Of a DNA stretch of 64,000 bases, positions 34,350 through 47,039 are shown piece after piece. The DNA is from Crocodylus rhombifer. Taxonomy: Eukaryota > Chordata > Crocodylia > Crocodylidae. Both the position numbers and the translations under genes were made by a program. How positions within the stretch are numbered: position 1 is the stretch's first letter; each line of letters starts with the position of its first letter. The notes under the pieces were generated by a model. That model worked only from the letters and a program-made list of their open reading frames with translations. It was not told the DNA's origin and ran no database searches. The stretch lies in assembly GCA_038503035.1 (NCBI GenBank), contig JAVSML010024593.1, positions 62,001 to 126,000 on the forward strand. Reading direction: 5' to 3'.

Positions 34350-35148
34350 GATTAAACATTTCTCAGCAGCTCTAGCTCTAGTAGATTATGCCTTTAGCTA
34401 CAACATTGATTAGCAGGACTGGGCATGTACAAGGTGTGGCTGAAGGAGAAGTTTGAGAGAAGTTGTTCCGATAAAACTGATGTGATTACATTGCAAGGCA
34501 TGGCAGTGTGGGTAGCAATTGATTAAATCTCTCTAGATTATGTGGACATGAGAGAGACCAAGGGTTCAACTCTGCTGCAGAACACACAGAGAAAGATTAA
34601 CTAGTTAACAAGTGGTACAGGTATAAGTAGATTTTGGAAAGAATGGTGCCCTAAGGCCAATCACAGGGAAAAATTATAGAACAGAGAACCTTTTTGAAGG
34701 CTTTCCCCTCACACTATGTGATACCTGCTATGTAAGTATTCAGGTAAATTTCAGTGTTTATCTGATCAAATCTTTCATAGCCATTTTCAATTGAAATGTC
34801 TTATGGGATATTTTGTATCTAATTAAAGGCAGCTCTTAAGGCATAGGCCAAGCAGTCTCCCTAAATAAGTTGGTGCCAATGAACTAAGAGCAGCACTCCA
34901 GGGAAATTCTTGTAATAAACCTACATTTTAACCATGGCTCAATAAAATGTTTGCAGACGTTTCACTGACCCATGATTAAGCTTTGGGTAAGGTCTGGTGG
35001 CAAAAACTGCATAGAGAGAGATTCATGCTTTTGACTGAAAGCCCATGTAACTGGGATTGAATAAGTCTGATAACTCAAAGCAAAATACTCAGTGGTGCAA
35101 GGTTATAAGAGGAAAGCTAGTCCATCTCAGAAGTGTCTGAGTTTGTAC
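34350..35148. other. Unassigned non-coding stretch
   Basis: No gene or repeat I can name. Confidence 0.4.
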
Positions 35149-35427
35149 AGTTCCAGTAAGAGTGGCATTTAGCTGCCCTAGGCAAATTAAATTTTGTTGC
35201 CCTCCCTTGTAACACACCTGGGACTTTGCAAAGGTGGGCACCAGACAGGGCATGGCAGGGCTGAACCAGCTTGTTTGCTTCTGCGCATGGCCAGACTCCA
35301 GAGGTAGCCGTGAAAGAGCATATGCAAGGCAGGTGCAAGGAACTGTGTGCACATCATTTTTGCCTCCCCCTTCAATTTGCCACCATAGGCAGCCACCTGT
35401 GCTGCCTGGCCAGTTATACTGGCCCTA
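35149..35427. mobile_element. Possible small DNA transposon
   Basis: The left part CCAGTAAGAGTGGC ... GCTGCCCTAGGCAAATTAAA matches, with gaps, the reverse complement of the right part (CCAGTATAACTGGCC ... GGCTGCCTATGGTGGCAAA). It resembles vertebrate MITEs whose ends read GCCGCCCTAGGCAAAATT-like. No target duplication is resolved. Confidence 0.4.
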
Positions 35428-36810
35428 AGCTCTAGTTACATATCCTATTACTATGGCATGTGCTATCAATTGCATCTGTGACCTCTCTGCTTTTTTTTTA
35501 TTATAAGTGTGTAATGACATTGTGAAAGAGATCTTGATCAGCTTGTAGAAAAGCTGGAAACTTTAAAAATTTGTAATCTATCACATGAAACAGCAGGAAA
35601 AAATAGTGCTAGCTCCTATCCTAGATCTGGAACTCCCCATTGAGGATGTTTCAATTCTGGGCATTTTCTCTCTGAAGAGATTATCTTAATCCTCCGATCC
35701 AAGCACTACTGGGCTTGAAGGCATTGAAAAATCTGGCTCTGTATTTGGTAGCTTGGGTTCATCTCTGCGAAGTGTATACCTTCTCTCCCAGATATGGTTA
35801 TCTATGTTGGCTAGGGTTTCCTAACCCTCTCCTTACAATAGATTTCTATGAATTCAAACTCCCTGAGTGATCTTTGAGGCTCATAGGCAAAAACTGCTCA
35901 TATCCATGGAGACTTTTATAATTGCCAATTACAAAAATAACATAAAAATGTCTCCATTTGTAGGCAATCTGCAAGAGCTGTTCCCAGTCACAAACTAAGA
36001 CCATCCCAACAAAAAAGTAACAGGCATGTTTTATAATAATCTGTGTTAAACCCTGATCTATCAGAACACTTTGGTATAAGCTAAATTTTACGTGCATGAG
36101 CTGTCCCTCTGAAGAAAAAACAATCCATGTACTCACAGTTAGCCATGTGATTAAATGGTTTGCTGGATTCGAGTTTTATTCAAATGGCAAATGCTTATGA
36201 GCTGGAACTGTATTTGGCTGACTTTGTATATGTCCAAGTGCAAATAGATCACGGGGCTTGTTGTCATAAGCATGGATCTGGGTTTTTTCTGCAGCAGTAG
36301 GGACAGCCACATGGGGTTGTGCCCCTTGATGCTGCTGTGTGGGCAAGGGAAGCCTTGCCATGGCAGCGCATAGCTCACAGTGGCAAGAAGCTTCCATGCT
36401 TTGCTCTGCTTTGCCCTGAAGTGCCAATTCACATCTGCTAGGCTGCAGAGGCCCTGGGGGAAGGTAGCAGGGCGGGGAGCCTGAGCCTGCAGCAGGCAGC
36501 CTACACCTGCCCCAGACTCAGATCTGGTGGACGTCGGTCCCTTCCCTCCCCCCAAGAAGTGAGCACAGTGGCAGGAAGCTGCCCCCCAACCCTGTATGAG
36601 CCCACAGTGGGCACTCAGTGAGGGTGGGGAGGAGGGGAGCTGGGCTCTGTGCTCTGCGTTACTGCAGCAGGTGCTGCCTCCTGCAGGCAGCAGCCAGGGC
36701 TTACGTGCTGCTGCGAGGGGCAGGGGGCTGTGGACCTGGGTCCCTGGCCCCATAGCCCTGGCAGCGGGGGGCCTCCTCCGGCAGAGCTGGGGGGGCAGGG
36801 AGCTGTGGGT
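35428..36810. other. Unassigned stretch, GC-rich at right
   Basis: The left part is AT-rich and featureless. From about 36280 it becomes GC-rich and leads into the minisatellite at 36811. A 250-codon minus-strand frame (36903-36151) spans the GC-rich part but is proline-rich low complexity, with no domain. Confidence 0.4.
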
Positions 36811-37014
36811 GAGGGGCACCAGCAGGGCTGTGGGGCTGTGGGAGAAGTGAGGGGCACCAGCAGGGGCAGGAGGTTGTGGGGGGGGAGTGAGGGGCACCAG
36901 CAATGCTGGGGGGAGCTGTGGGGGGTGTGAGGGGTACTGGCAGGCCCAGGAGGCTGTGGCTGGGGAGTGAGGGGCACCAGTAGGGCTGGGGGGATGTGGC
37001 TTGGGGGTGAGGGG
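36811..37014. repeat. 40-bp minisatellite, about five units
   Basis: Units begin GAGGGGCACCAGCAGGG-like at 36811, 36849, 36889, 36929, 36969 and a partial at 37009, so the period is 38-40. Units differ by substitutions, mostly in the G-run half. Confidence 0.92.
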
Positions 37015-37599
37015 CCTGGACCTGCATCTTGGTGAGCAAAGGGGACAGGGGGGCTCTAATTTTCCACAATAAAAAATCCTACATTAAATATAAAAATTTA
37101 TAGGTATTTAGTATATATTTTATTATAATGATTGAGGCACTGGTAGGCTTCCAAATGTCTTTAAAATTGTAAAAACATCACAAAAACATTTTCTTGAACT
37201 GGTACACACACACACACACACTGGCCTTCCATTTTAATCAGAGAATTAGTGATTTTTTAATCAGAGGAAAGCAGGATCCCTGGTCATAAGAAATAACTAG
37301 AGCTACACTAAACATTGAAAAAAGAACTGGATTTTTGTACATTTTAATTTCCATATTTTTGTTTATTGGTTTTGAAGAAATTTGCCAATCATCTATTCAG
37401 GCTATGATAGTAATAAATCTTACCTGTCTCTCTGATGACTAAGTCTCTGAGTATTTAAGTGCAGAGGGGTATGCTGTGGTATCTCAAAATATGTTATTTT
37501 TATGCTCTCAGATATGGCTTTTTAATAGAAAAAACATTATTTTCTATCCCAACAAAACACATTTAAATCATAAATCATCCAAATGTGTTAGGAGGATGA
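37015..37599. other. AT-rich spacer with CA-repeat
   Basis: No gene. A (CA)n tract lies at about 37204-37222. Confidence 0.45.
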
Positions 37600-38330
37600 A
37601 CTTTGTCCTTATCTAGTTCTCATATAGGCCTGAGAATGCCCCTCTGTTTATCCAGTGGCTTGTCCTTGCACAACTGGGCTTTAAACTAAGCTCACCGGGG
37701 GATGGGCAGGCAACCATCAGAGAAAGCTCACCAACCATCCACTGCAAAACCAGCAGGTTAGGATGCTCAAGGGAACCCACTCCTACCCCAGCCCAGGAAC
37801 AGAGCTTCTCCATGAGTACAAGGAAACCTAGGGCCTCCATGAGTACAAGGAAACTTACGTGCCTGTACACTAATGCTAGGAGTTTGGGGAATAAACAGGA
37901 GGAGCTGGTCCTTCTGCTAAACATAAATTACTATGATCTCATAGGTATCACGGAGACCTTGGTGGGACTCCTCCTATGACTGGACTACCAGTATAAATGG
38001 CTATACCCTATACAGGAGAGATCGTGCCAAAAAAGGGGCAGTGGTGTAGCTCTCTATGTGAACGAGAGCTACACATCCCTACAAGCTGAGGTTGGTACCC
38101 AAGGAGGATGACTGGAGACCCTTTGGGTTAGACTACGAGGGGAAAAATGGTAGGAGTCTACTACAGACCCCCAAACCAGGAACAAATGCTTGACCAAGAA
38201 TTCACCAGGGAACTGGCTGAGGCTGCATGCTCTCAGTTTATGGCCATCATGGGAGGCTTCAGCTAGCTGGGAGACTTCAACTAGCTGGACAACTCATGGG
38301 TCCAAGGTACCAGCTCTGAGCAGGCAGGGT
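37600..38330 (+). mobile_element. CR1 5' fragment (EN region), + strand
   Basis: It contains GGGCTTTAAACTAAGCTCACC (about 37674), the sequence just before ORF2 in CR1. The endonuclease start follows: CLYTNARSLGNKQEELVLLL-like codons near 37860, then DLIGITET near 37935. Another frame at 38190-38280 aligns with the later GDFN region. The RT half and 3' end are missing, so this is a 3'-deleted copy. Frameshifts are frequent. Confidence 0.75.
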
Positions 38331-38619
38331 CCTGGCACTGGCCTCCCTAGCAGGAATTCTGGTGTTCCCTATTGGAAAACTGAAAAATCCTTGATAAAAA
38401 AAAATCCCAAAGTCATACTGTAAAATACCCCCAAATCAATGTTCCTCCACGGGTAAAACAAAAGACCACTATAAAGAGAGAGACAGAGACAGAGACAGCG
38501 ATCAGTTGGACAATGTTATACTGATATATCTACAGTGTTAAACCAAGTCTCTGATCATAATAATTAAGTGAACTCTAAATACAGGTTTCAGGAATACGTA
38601 TTTTGCTGCTCTTCCACAG
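38331..38619. other. Unassigned spacer with (GAGACA)n
   Basis: No gene. A short GAGACA-type repeat occurs at about 38476-38498. Confidence 0.45.
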
Positions 38620-38671
38620 GGTGATGACCCCCACACAAGGGCTACACCCTCCCCCCCAACAGGGGGTTCGT
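38620..38671. repeat. ~20-bp minisatellite, left part
   Basis: Two to three units of the type CCCCCACACAAGGG-CTACA. The rest of the same array is at 40206-40435, beyond a CR1 insertion. Confidence 0.8.
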
Positions 38672-40205
38672 AGAATCATAGAATCATAGAATCAATGAGT
38701 CAGAAGGGACCTAGACAGATCATCTAGTCTGACCTCCTGCCATGGGCAGGAAGGAGCACTGGGGGTGGGAGGGGTCATAAGATCCCAGCCAGGTACCTAT
38801 CCAGTCTCTTCTTGAAGATTTCCAGGGAAGGTGAAAGCACCACCTCTCTGGGAAGCCCATTCCAGGCTCTGGCCACCCTTACAGTGAAGCAGTTCTTCCT
38901 AATATCTAACCTAAACCTATCCTCCCTCAGCTTGTGGCCATTGTTCCTGGTGACTCCAAGGGGGCCCTGGTGAACAGATTTTCCCTGAGTCCCTGCTGGT
39001 GGCCCCTGATAAGGTTGTAGGCAGCCACAAGATCCCCCCTCAGTCTCCTCTTGTGGAGACTGAAGAGATTCAGGTCCCTCAGCCTCTCCTCATAGGGCTG
39101 GCCCCCAACCATATGAGTGGCCCTCCTCTGGACCCTCTCCAGGTTCTCCACTTCCCTCTTGAAGTGTGGCACCCAAAACTGGACACAGTACTCCAGCTGC
39201 AGCCTCACCAGCACTGCATAGAGGGGGAGCAAGACCTCTTTGGACCTGTTAGTGATGCCCCTCTTGATGTACGACAGGGTATGGTTGGCTCTGCCTATTG
39301 CTTCGTCGCATTAGTGACTCATATTCATCCTGGAGTCAATCATGACTCCATGATCCCTCTCTGCCTCTGTGCTGCTGAGAGGGTCAGCCCCTAACCTATA
39401 ACCATAATGCTGGTTCCCTCCCCCCAGGTGCAACACTCTGCACTTGCCCTTGTTGAACCACATCCTGTTCAGATCTGCCCACTTCTCTAACCTATCTAGG
39501 TCTGCCTGGATGCGGTCCCTGCCTGCCGGTATATTCACTGTACCCCACAGCTTGGTGTCATCAGTGAACTTAAATGGGGTGCTCTCCACACCCTCGTCCA
39601 GGTCGCTAATGAAGATGTTGAACAACACCGGCCCAAGGACCGAGCCCTGGGGGACTCGGCTGCCCACACCCTCCCAGGTCGACATCGACCCGTCCACCAC
39701 CACCCTCTGGGCGCGCCCCCAGAGCCAGTTTGCCACCCATGTGACTGTGCATTCGTCAGTGTCACAGTCCCTCAGCTTGCCCACCAGAATTGGGTGGGAC
39801 ACTGTGTCAAAGGCCTTCTGGAAGTCCAAAAAGATGACATCGACATCCTCCTTCACATCCAAGCTCTTTGTTACCTGGTCATAGACAGAGACCAGTTTAG
39901 TCAGGCAGGATCGGCCTGGCATGAACCCATGTTGGTTACCCCTCAACATCACTTCCCCTGCAGGGCTCTCACAAATGTGGCCCTTGATAATTTTTTCAAA
40001 GACCTTCCCCAGGATAGAAGTGAGGCTGACTGGCCTGTAGTTGCCAGGCTCTTCCTTCCTCCTCTTCTTGAAAATAGGGACCACATTGGCCCTTTTCCAG
40101 TCCTCAGGGACTTGGCCTGAGCACCAGGAGTCCTCAAACAGCCATGCCAATGGCTCTGCAATGACATCAGCCTCCGCACCCGTGGATGAAGGTCATCTGG
40201 GCCCA
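38672..40205 (-). mobile_element. CR1 LINE inserted in minisatellite, minus strand
   Basis: The 3' end on the minus strand is marked by three copies of AGAATCAT (38671-38695) followed by the CR1 3' UTR motif GGACCTAGACAGATCATCTA. The element runs to the RT N-terminus (GPDDLHPR codons near 40180-40200). Beyond it the CCCC-rich array resumes. Frames are comparatively long, so this is one of the younger copies. Confidence 0.9.
38927..40150 (-). pseudogene. CR1 reverse transcriptase, nearly intact RT core
   Basis: The 279-codon frame 40150-39311 covers the RT core: VPEDWKRANVVPIFKKR (14-30), FLDFQKAFDTVSHP with catalytic Asp at 109, RVPQGSVLGPVLFNIF, and FTDDTKLWG with both Asp at about 197-198. 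It ends after a frameshift. The C-terminus follows at 39232-38927 (LPLYAVLVRLQLEYCVQF, LERVQRRATHMVGG, RLRDLNLFSLHKRRLRGDLV). The N-terminal part and the endonuclease are missing. All visible RT catalytic residues remain, but the whole protein is not encoded. Confidence 0.9.
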
Positions 40206-40435
40206 TGGACTACAGTCCCTACACAAGGGGTTTGGCCCCCACAACAGGGGATTCAGCTCCCCAACAGGGAGTTTGTCCACCACACTAAGGGTTCAGTCCC
40301 CCAAAAGGGGTTCAGACCCCCCAGTAGGGGGGTTGTCCCCCCACACAAAGGGTTCAGACCCCCAACAAGGGTTTCAGCCTCCGCACAAGAGGTACAGCCC
40401 CCCATCAGGGGCCAAATGGCCCACATTCCCCCTCT
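40206..40435. repeat. ~20-bp minisatellite, right part (~10 units)
   Basis: About ten units of CCCCCAACAAGGGGTTCAG-like sequence, 19-22 bases each. The array continues the two to three units left of the CR1 at 38620-38671. A 180-codon frame across it is a repeat artefact. Confidence 0.88.
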
Positions 40436-40579
40436 GCAAGGCCCACATGCCCCACCCAAGCCCCCCAATTGCTGCCCCACCTGGTCCCATCCCCCACCAG
40501 CTTTTGAAGCCCCCCCAGTGGCTTGCACCCTCAGGGCCCCAAGGCTACCCCCACAACCCTTAAGGACAAGCTTAAGGAG

Positions 40580-43572
40580 ATGAGGGTGCAGGTGGTATTC
40601 TCCTCTCTTTTTCCGGTGAGTAGGTGGGAACAGTGACACGAGGCCTGCATTGGGGAGGTCAACTGGTGCTTATGCAGTTGGTGCTGCCAGGCAGGCCTTG
40701 GGTTCTTGGATAATGACCCATGCTTTCGGGCGAGGGGCTTGCTGGGGTGGGATGGGCTTCACCTCTCTTCTAAAGGCAAGCGTGTCTTCTCTTCCAGGTT
40801 GGCTTTAAACTAGCATCACCGGGGGGAGGGGGCCGAAGGAAGACAAGGAGACACCACCCGAGCAAGACAGATAACAAATGCTAGGAGTGCCCAGGTAAGA
40901 AACAGGGGTCCAGACAGTTTCCTAAATTGGGGGTGGCAAACGCAGCTAGGCAGGGCCTTAAACATTTATATACCAATGCTCGTAGTATGAGGAATAAGCA
41001 GGAGGAACTTGCCCTCAGAATAGCCAGTTCAGACCCAGACATAATAGGGTTAACAGAAACTTGGTGGGATTCATTCCATGACTGGGCATTTAGCATTAGG
41101 GGCTATAGGCTTTACAGGCAGGATAGAGAAGGAAGGAAAGGCGGGGGTATGGCGCTGTATGTCAAGGAGCAATACATATCCTCTCTCAGCAAAATGGGGT
41201 CAGAGTAGGGGCAAGCTGAAGTGCTCTGGGTCAAGATACAAGGGGGCTGTGGGGAGAGGGATTTAATGGTGGGGGTCTGCTACGGACCCCCCAACCAAGG
41301 GGAGGAGCTGGACTGGGAATTTTCAGGCCAGCTTGCAGAGGCACTCAAGGCAAGGGATGTAGTTTTCATGGGTGACTTCAATTACCTGGACATCTTCTGG
41401 GAGGAACAATCAGCCAGGTCAGACCGTTCCAGGAGGTTCCTGGCTGAGATACAGGACCTCCACTTAATTCAGGAGGTGCACAGTCCCACCAGGGGAAATG
41501 CCCTGTTGGACCTGGTCCTGGCCACAGGCGATGACCTAGTAAGGGGCCTCCAGGTCCTTGACCACCTGGGTGATAGCGATCATTGCTTGCTGGAGTTTAC
41601 CGTCCAGCGCAGAGTGTCAAGGGCCAGCAGCAAGGCAGTAGCCCTAGACTTCAAGAGGGCCAACTTCAACAAGTTGAGGAGATTAGTGGGAGAGGCACTG
41701 GGGTTCTCAAGGGCAGGGGAACTCAGTGCCCAAGATGAGTGGTCATTCCTTAAGGAAACGATAGTCAGGACCCAAGGGGTGACCATCCCAACAAAAAGCA
41801 AGGGGGGCAGGAGTGCCTGAAAGCCTCCCTGGTTCACTGAGGGTGTCCGGGAATGCCTGATCGCCAAAAAGGCAGTGTACACCTGGTGGAAGGGGGGTGC
41901 CATCTCCAAAGAGGAGTATACATCCTCTGCTCGGGCCTGTAGGGGGGCTGTCACGAAAGCTAAGGTGGACATAGAGCTAGGACTTGCGTCCAAAATCAAA
42001 GATAACAAAAAGTCCTTTTTCAAATATATGGGGAGGATGAAGAAAGCACCGGGAAATGTGAGGCCCCTGCAAGAGCCTCTGGGCAATCTGGTGGTTGTGC
42101 CAGAGGAGAAAGCAGACCTTTTAAACCAATTCTTCACCTCTGTTTTCTTGGGCAGGGACCAGGACTTCCCCACCGTGATGTAAGACGGACTCGAGGGGAA
42201 CGCCTCCGGACCTCAGGTTGGGGAAGACACGGTTAGAGAGCTTCTGGAGGGGCTGGACATGTTCAAATCAGTGGGTCCAGATGCTCTCCACCCCAGGGTG
42301 TTGAGGGAGCTAGCTGGGGTTATTGCAGGGCCCTTGGCATGGCTTTACGAGCATGCATGGTGCTCGGGCCAGGTGCTGAGTGATTGGAAGGTAGCCAACG
42401 TGGTCCCCATCTTTAAAAAAGGGAGGAGGGAGGACCCAGGCAACTATAGGCCCATCAGTCTTACCTCAATCCTAGGGAAACTCTTTGAGAAGATCATCAT
42501 GGAGAACATCTGTGATGGGCTGGCCTCAGAGATGATGCTCAAGGGCAACCAGCACGGTTTCATTAGGGGCAGGTTATGTCAGACCAACCTGATTGCCTTT
42601 TATGATCAGGTCACAAAAGCCTTGGATGCACGTGTTGCCGTGAATGTAGTCTTTCTGGACTTCAGCAAGGCCTTTGAAACCGTCTCCCACCACATCCTCA
42701 TTAAGAAATTGGGTGACTGTGGCATTGATGCCTACACAGTCAGATGGATTGCAGATTGGCTGAAGGGTCGCACTCAGAGGGTGGTGGTGGATGGGTCATA
42801 TTCGACCTGGGGAGAAGTGGGCAGCGGAGTCCCCCAGGGCTAGGTCCTTGGGCCTGCGCTGTTCAATCTCTTTATCAGCGATTTGGATGACGGGGTGAAA
42901 AGCACCCTGTTTAAATTCACTGATGATACCAAAATTTGAGGTGAGGTAAGCATGCTAGTAGGGAGGGAAAGACTGCAGCAAGACTTGGATAGGTTACAGG
43001 GATGAGCTAGCTAAAACAGGATGCACTTCAACACTGACAAGTGCAGGGTGCTGCACTTGGGCAGTAGTAACCAGCAGCACACTTATAAGATGGGAAACTC
43101 CCTTCTCAAGAGCATGGAGGCAGAAAGGGATCTTGGAACCATTACTGACTCCAAGATGAACATGGGCCGACAATGCGAGGTCATGGTTGGCAGGGCTAAC
43201 TGGACCTTGTCATGCATCCACGGGTGCATCTCTGGCAGGGCCAAGGAGGTGATCCTCCCCCTCTATGCAACACTGGTCAGGCCACAGCTGGAGTACTGCA
43301 TCCAGTTCTGTGCACCCCACTTCAGGACGGATGTGGACAACATTGAGAGGGTGCAGAGGAGGGCCACCCGAATGATCTGGGGACTACAGGGTAGACCCTA
43401 CAATGAGAGACTGCGGGACCTGAAACTGTTCAGCCTTCACAAGAGAAGGCTGAGGGGGGACCTGGTGACAGTCTATAAACTTGATGCCTACCTAGCTGGG
43501 ATCATCTGAGCAGGGGGTTGGACTTAAAGATATACAAGGTCCCTTCTGACCACACTTCTATGATTCTATGAA
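40580..43572 (+). mobile_element. Longest CR1 LINE copy, + strand
   Basis: It starts in the region just upstream of ORF2 (GGGATGGGCTTCACCTCTCT near 40750, GGCTTTAAACTAGCATCACC near 40802). It then contains the endonuclease, reverse transcriptase and 3' UTR, and ends TTCTATGATTCTATGA at 43556-43571. About 3 kb, so ORF1 is largely missing. The left boundary is uncertain because GC-rich sequence joins the minisatellite. This is the most complete CR1 here. Confidence 0.88.
40927..43509 (+). pseudogene. CR1 ORF2: endonuclease + reverse transcriptase
   Basis: The frame 40927-41208 gives the endonuclease start (LYTNARSMRNKQEELAL, IIGLTETWWDS with the conserved Glu). A stop follows, and 41221-41820 continues with VLWVKIQ-like, VVFMGDFNYLDI (GDFN motif) and DSDHCLLEF (SDH motif). 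41875-42183 is the linker. 42259-42843 is the RT (KVANVVPIFKKGRREDPG, VVFLDFSKAFETVSHHIL, GEVGSGVPQG, then a stop). FTDDTKI follows near 42921 and a further stop. 43021-43509 is the C-terminus (MHFNTDKCRVLHLG to LRGDLVTVYKLDAYLAGII). Key EN and RT residues survive, but at least four stops or shifts break it. Confidence 0.92.
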
Positions 43573-44230
43573 CCCCAGGCACTGTCACTTAAAAAAAACA
43601 ACCCAGAAAAAGAACAGGAAAAAAAAGCCTCTGCTTACTTTAGAAGCAGGGGTGGGGAGGCTCCAGGGCCTCCTGGCAGAGCCCCCCAGGCAGCACAGGG
43701 CAGCGGAGGAGCAGCAGGGCTGGGGATGGGGCTGTCACCCTGCCCTGTGCGGTCTGGGCCCCAGTCAGTCAAACTGCAGCTACAGCTGGTGGTAAGTGCT
43801 GGGTTTGTTTGTTTCCTTAAATTATGGGGTGGGAGGGGCAGTGATGTGGGGGTTGGGGGGAATGGGGCTGGCCAGGGAAGGGGCTGGGGCCTTCGGGGAG
43901 CTGGCAGGGGTCGGCGGGCTGGGGGAGTGGGTGGGGCCAGTGGCAGTTCCCCCCACAGTCCCTTCCCCCCTCCTCCAACCCCCTGACCCCTGACTCGCCG
44001 GCATTGGAGCTGTGTGTTTCAGCACCAGGGCGAGGGGCCAACCACAGCCAGAGCATCTCTATGGAGAACCCAACCTGTGGTTGCAAGTTTGCAGGGCAGG
44101 GAACATTTTTTTGTTCCCGCACGTGCCTGTTGCCCCTCTCAAAGGGGTTTGAGGTGGGGCAAGAGGCACATGCGTGTTCGTGTAGCACACCCCCTGAGAT
44201 CAAACATTCCTGAATGTTATGGCTTGGACT
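43573..44230. other. GC-rich unassigned block
   Basis: An A-rich start (43590-43632), then a G-rich stretch (43650-43990) with purine/pyrimidine bias and overlapping chance frames. It might be a non-autonomous transposon interior, but no ends are visible. Confidence 0.35.
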
Positions 44231-47039
44231 CATCTTTGCTTGTAATACCTGGGTAAGATGTAGGCAGTTTAAATAACTTGGGCTCTAGCAGGAACTCTCC
44301 CATGTAGTGAGTAACCCTCTTAACTGTATCAGCCTTAATAGCACTGTGAAAGTCAGTGAAGAGTCTAAACAAGTTACTAAGGGAACTGGATAGGTAGCAG
44401 TATCTCCCTCCCTCTATCTCTTTCTCAGTGTCCTGAATATCATGCATTTATATTGTATGTGAATTGGTGCTATACTTATTTAATTTTATTGCAGTTGTGC
44501 CTAGAAGCAACAGCCTTTTGTGCTAAATGTTCTCCAGACTTATGAACAAAAGACAGCTGCTGCTTAAAAGAGCTTAAGATGTAGATTTGAGGGCAAGATA
44601 ACAAAAGTAGTGAAAATCAAGGATGTGGGGGAGCAAAAAATAATACTGAGGTGATTATAATCAGCATGACACCAGTTGTCTAATCATCCAGTGGTACAGG
44701 AAAAAAAGTTGTATAATATGATAAAATCTGCTGGATTGCACATTGTCACCTTAACAATTAACTTAATTGGCCAAGTGTCTTTTGAATGAAAGTTGCAAAA
44801 CTGGTTTGCAACATTACAGGGTATACTTGGCTGCACTGAGAAGTACTGAGCATTTTCATTTATATTCTTATGTTTTCTTTCTGTTGCTCAGTTACCAAAG
44901 ATGTTATCTCTTTGGGTTAAAATATCTCAGTCTTGAACTCTGCCAAAAGATTAACTTGGGGGGGGAGGGGGCTTAAGTATTAAATGCCTTCTATGCTGTT
45001 TCATTTGTAGGAACTGAAAAATTCTGTTTGACACGTCTTTGAAACTTGAAATTTAACTTGACAGCAGCCATTGAGGACTCTGCATATGGATATACCTAGA
45101 GTTTTGTGTGCAGTTAACAAAATTCAGGAGATGAACATCACATATCGCACATGCCCACTAGAAGATTTCACAGTATATAATTTTATGTATGATCACTTTT
45201 CAGAGGTATGTAGTAGAGTAGATGCTCCCTCAAACCTCTTAGCTAAGCAAGTGTGCATTTGTTAAGCAACTGAGCAAAAACTAGTTGCTCAAATTGCATT
45301 TTTGCCCCTTTTAGCCAATGGTCCCATCCCCTTATGAAGGGACAATGATGCAAAGCCCAGCTGAAGATGGCTGTGTTGAAGCAGTAAGTGGTGCCCCCAC
45401 TGCACTTCCCCCTTTTTATCTCCCTATGAGCCTTTCTAGGACATTTCTGTTTGCTTAAGACCCCAGAGATTATGAAGAGAAAGATCATAGAGGCATAACT
45501 TAAAACTCTTCCAATAGTATTAACAGCACACCATAAGTTGTCCCATGGATCTATAGAGAAAGGTTACCCTTTCACTGCCCCTGGCATGGGGAGACATGGA
45601 AGAGGAGATTATTTTAACCACTGGAGGTGGAGTGAAGGGGAGGATAAGGGGGAGTCTTGCCTAATGGCCTTCTCCAGGGATGACTGCTGCTACTGTTGTG
45701 GCTTCTTCTTCAGCAGTGCAGACTAGAGTTGCCTCATGTCCTGTTCTCTCCCTCCTTCCACATCCCCCCCAGGCACAGGGCTATGCCTCTCATGGTAAAG
45801 CCTCTCAGGGATGGAGGGGTGGGGGAGGGATCATTCCAATCTCTGCCCCCCAGATAAACCGCTGGGTATGGGGTCTGTGCTTGCCTAGGTCCTATGGCCA
45901 GGTTGTGCCGAGCTGCACCTCCTGCTGCAAAGACTTCTATGGGTAGGGGGCTATATTGATGCCCCTCTAAGTCAGTGCTCAGGGCTGGTTCCCCACTTTC
46001 CCTTCCCCTAATTACACTACTGACAGTATTAGACTCATCCTACCCCCATTACATTAATAGGCTTCCCCTCTATTTCCTTTTCAAGGTGAGGCCTGCTGCT
46101 GGCTGTAGGAAATGGTCAGTGCAGCTTTATGGGAGCCAGGCTTCTAGGGAATAGAGCAGTGCTTTTGAGACCTTTGTCTCATGGGATCTGGGACTGGGCA
46201 GCTCTTTCTTCTCCACTGGTGATCAAGGAACAGTGATGGGAGAACAACAGTGATGGGGGAACAAATTCTTTGGAGGAGAAGTTTGGATTTCAAGCCTTCT
46301 CTTGTTTTTGCTCTCATTCCTTGCTTATCTCTTAGTCTCATTCACTTGTTCTGCCTTCTAGCCCTGTGCTTTGTCTCCAAACATTCTGTTTCCCCATTCC
46401 CAAAAATGGCACCTCAGTTTATCTCAGAAGTTTCTCTAAACTCTATCTCCCTCTTTCCCTGCTTCTCCAAGCTCCCTATGCACGTTTTCTTTTCCCTATC
46501 AACTTTATTTCCACTGCTACCATGATATTCCGATTAGTCACAGTGATATCAGCAAAGTCCTATGTGGCCATAGAGATCTGTTACAGTAGGCTAACTCAGT
46601 GTGTAACATTGCTCTTGCTGAGAGAGTAGGTGGTGTATCAAGCTGAGAGTGCAGCTGGTCAGAGAAATTAAAAGAAAACATGAAGAACATTTTCATTTGT
46701 CATTTTCTTGTTGTTTTAATTAAAATTTTCTCTTATTGAGAACATAGGGGGGTGGGTTCTTTAGTAATGTGCTTATGTGCTTTATCCAAAACCATTCAAT
46801 CCAACAATTGAATTAGTATGTTGATATTCAGAAACAAGTTTTCCCAATCTGTTTTCCGAAGTATTAATCTGAAATTCCAGTTAGATAGAACTGGAGGCTT
46901 ACTACCTCCATTTTCCAGAGAAATGTAAATGAAGCCTTTATATAATGGTGGAAGGTAGCCTTTGAGCTCTTTCATGTTGTAAGGCAGAAGGCAGGATCAA
47001 AACGACCGAATATCTCCTCACCCGTTTCTCAGAATAAAT
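44231..47039. other. Unassigned non-coding stretch
   Basis: About 2.8 kb without a supportable gene. Frames up to about 90 codons resemble nothing known. No exon could be argued. Confidence 0.4.

Noticed and set aside
36151..36903. 250-codon minus-strand frame
   Set aside because: Proline-rich translation of GC-rich and minisatellite DNA, with no domain.
36811..37014. CRISPR-like regular repeats
   Set aside because: The units are contiguous without distinct spacers and the genome is eukaryotic. This is a minisatellite.
40041..40583. 180-codon plus-strand frame
   Set aside because: Repetitive translation of the 20-bp minisatellite (PPQQGIQLP-type), not a gene.
43573..44230. CpG island or promoter
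   Set aside because: G-rich but not CpG-rich by eye, with no adjacent exon, TATA box or initiator that I could support.
44231..46630. Possible host exons in the short frames
   Set aside because: None has a recognisable domain, and splice-like AG/GT flanks occur by chance. No chain of frames makes a protein.
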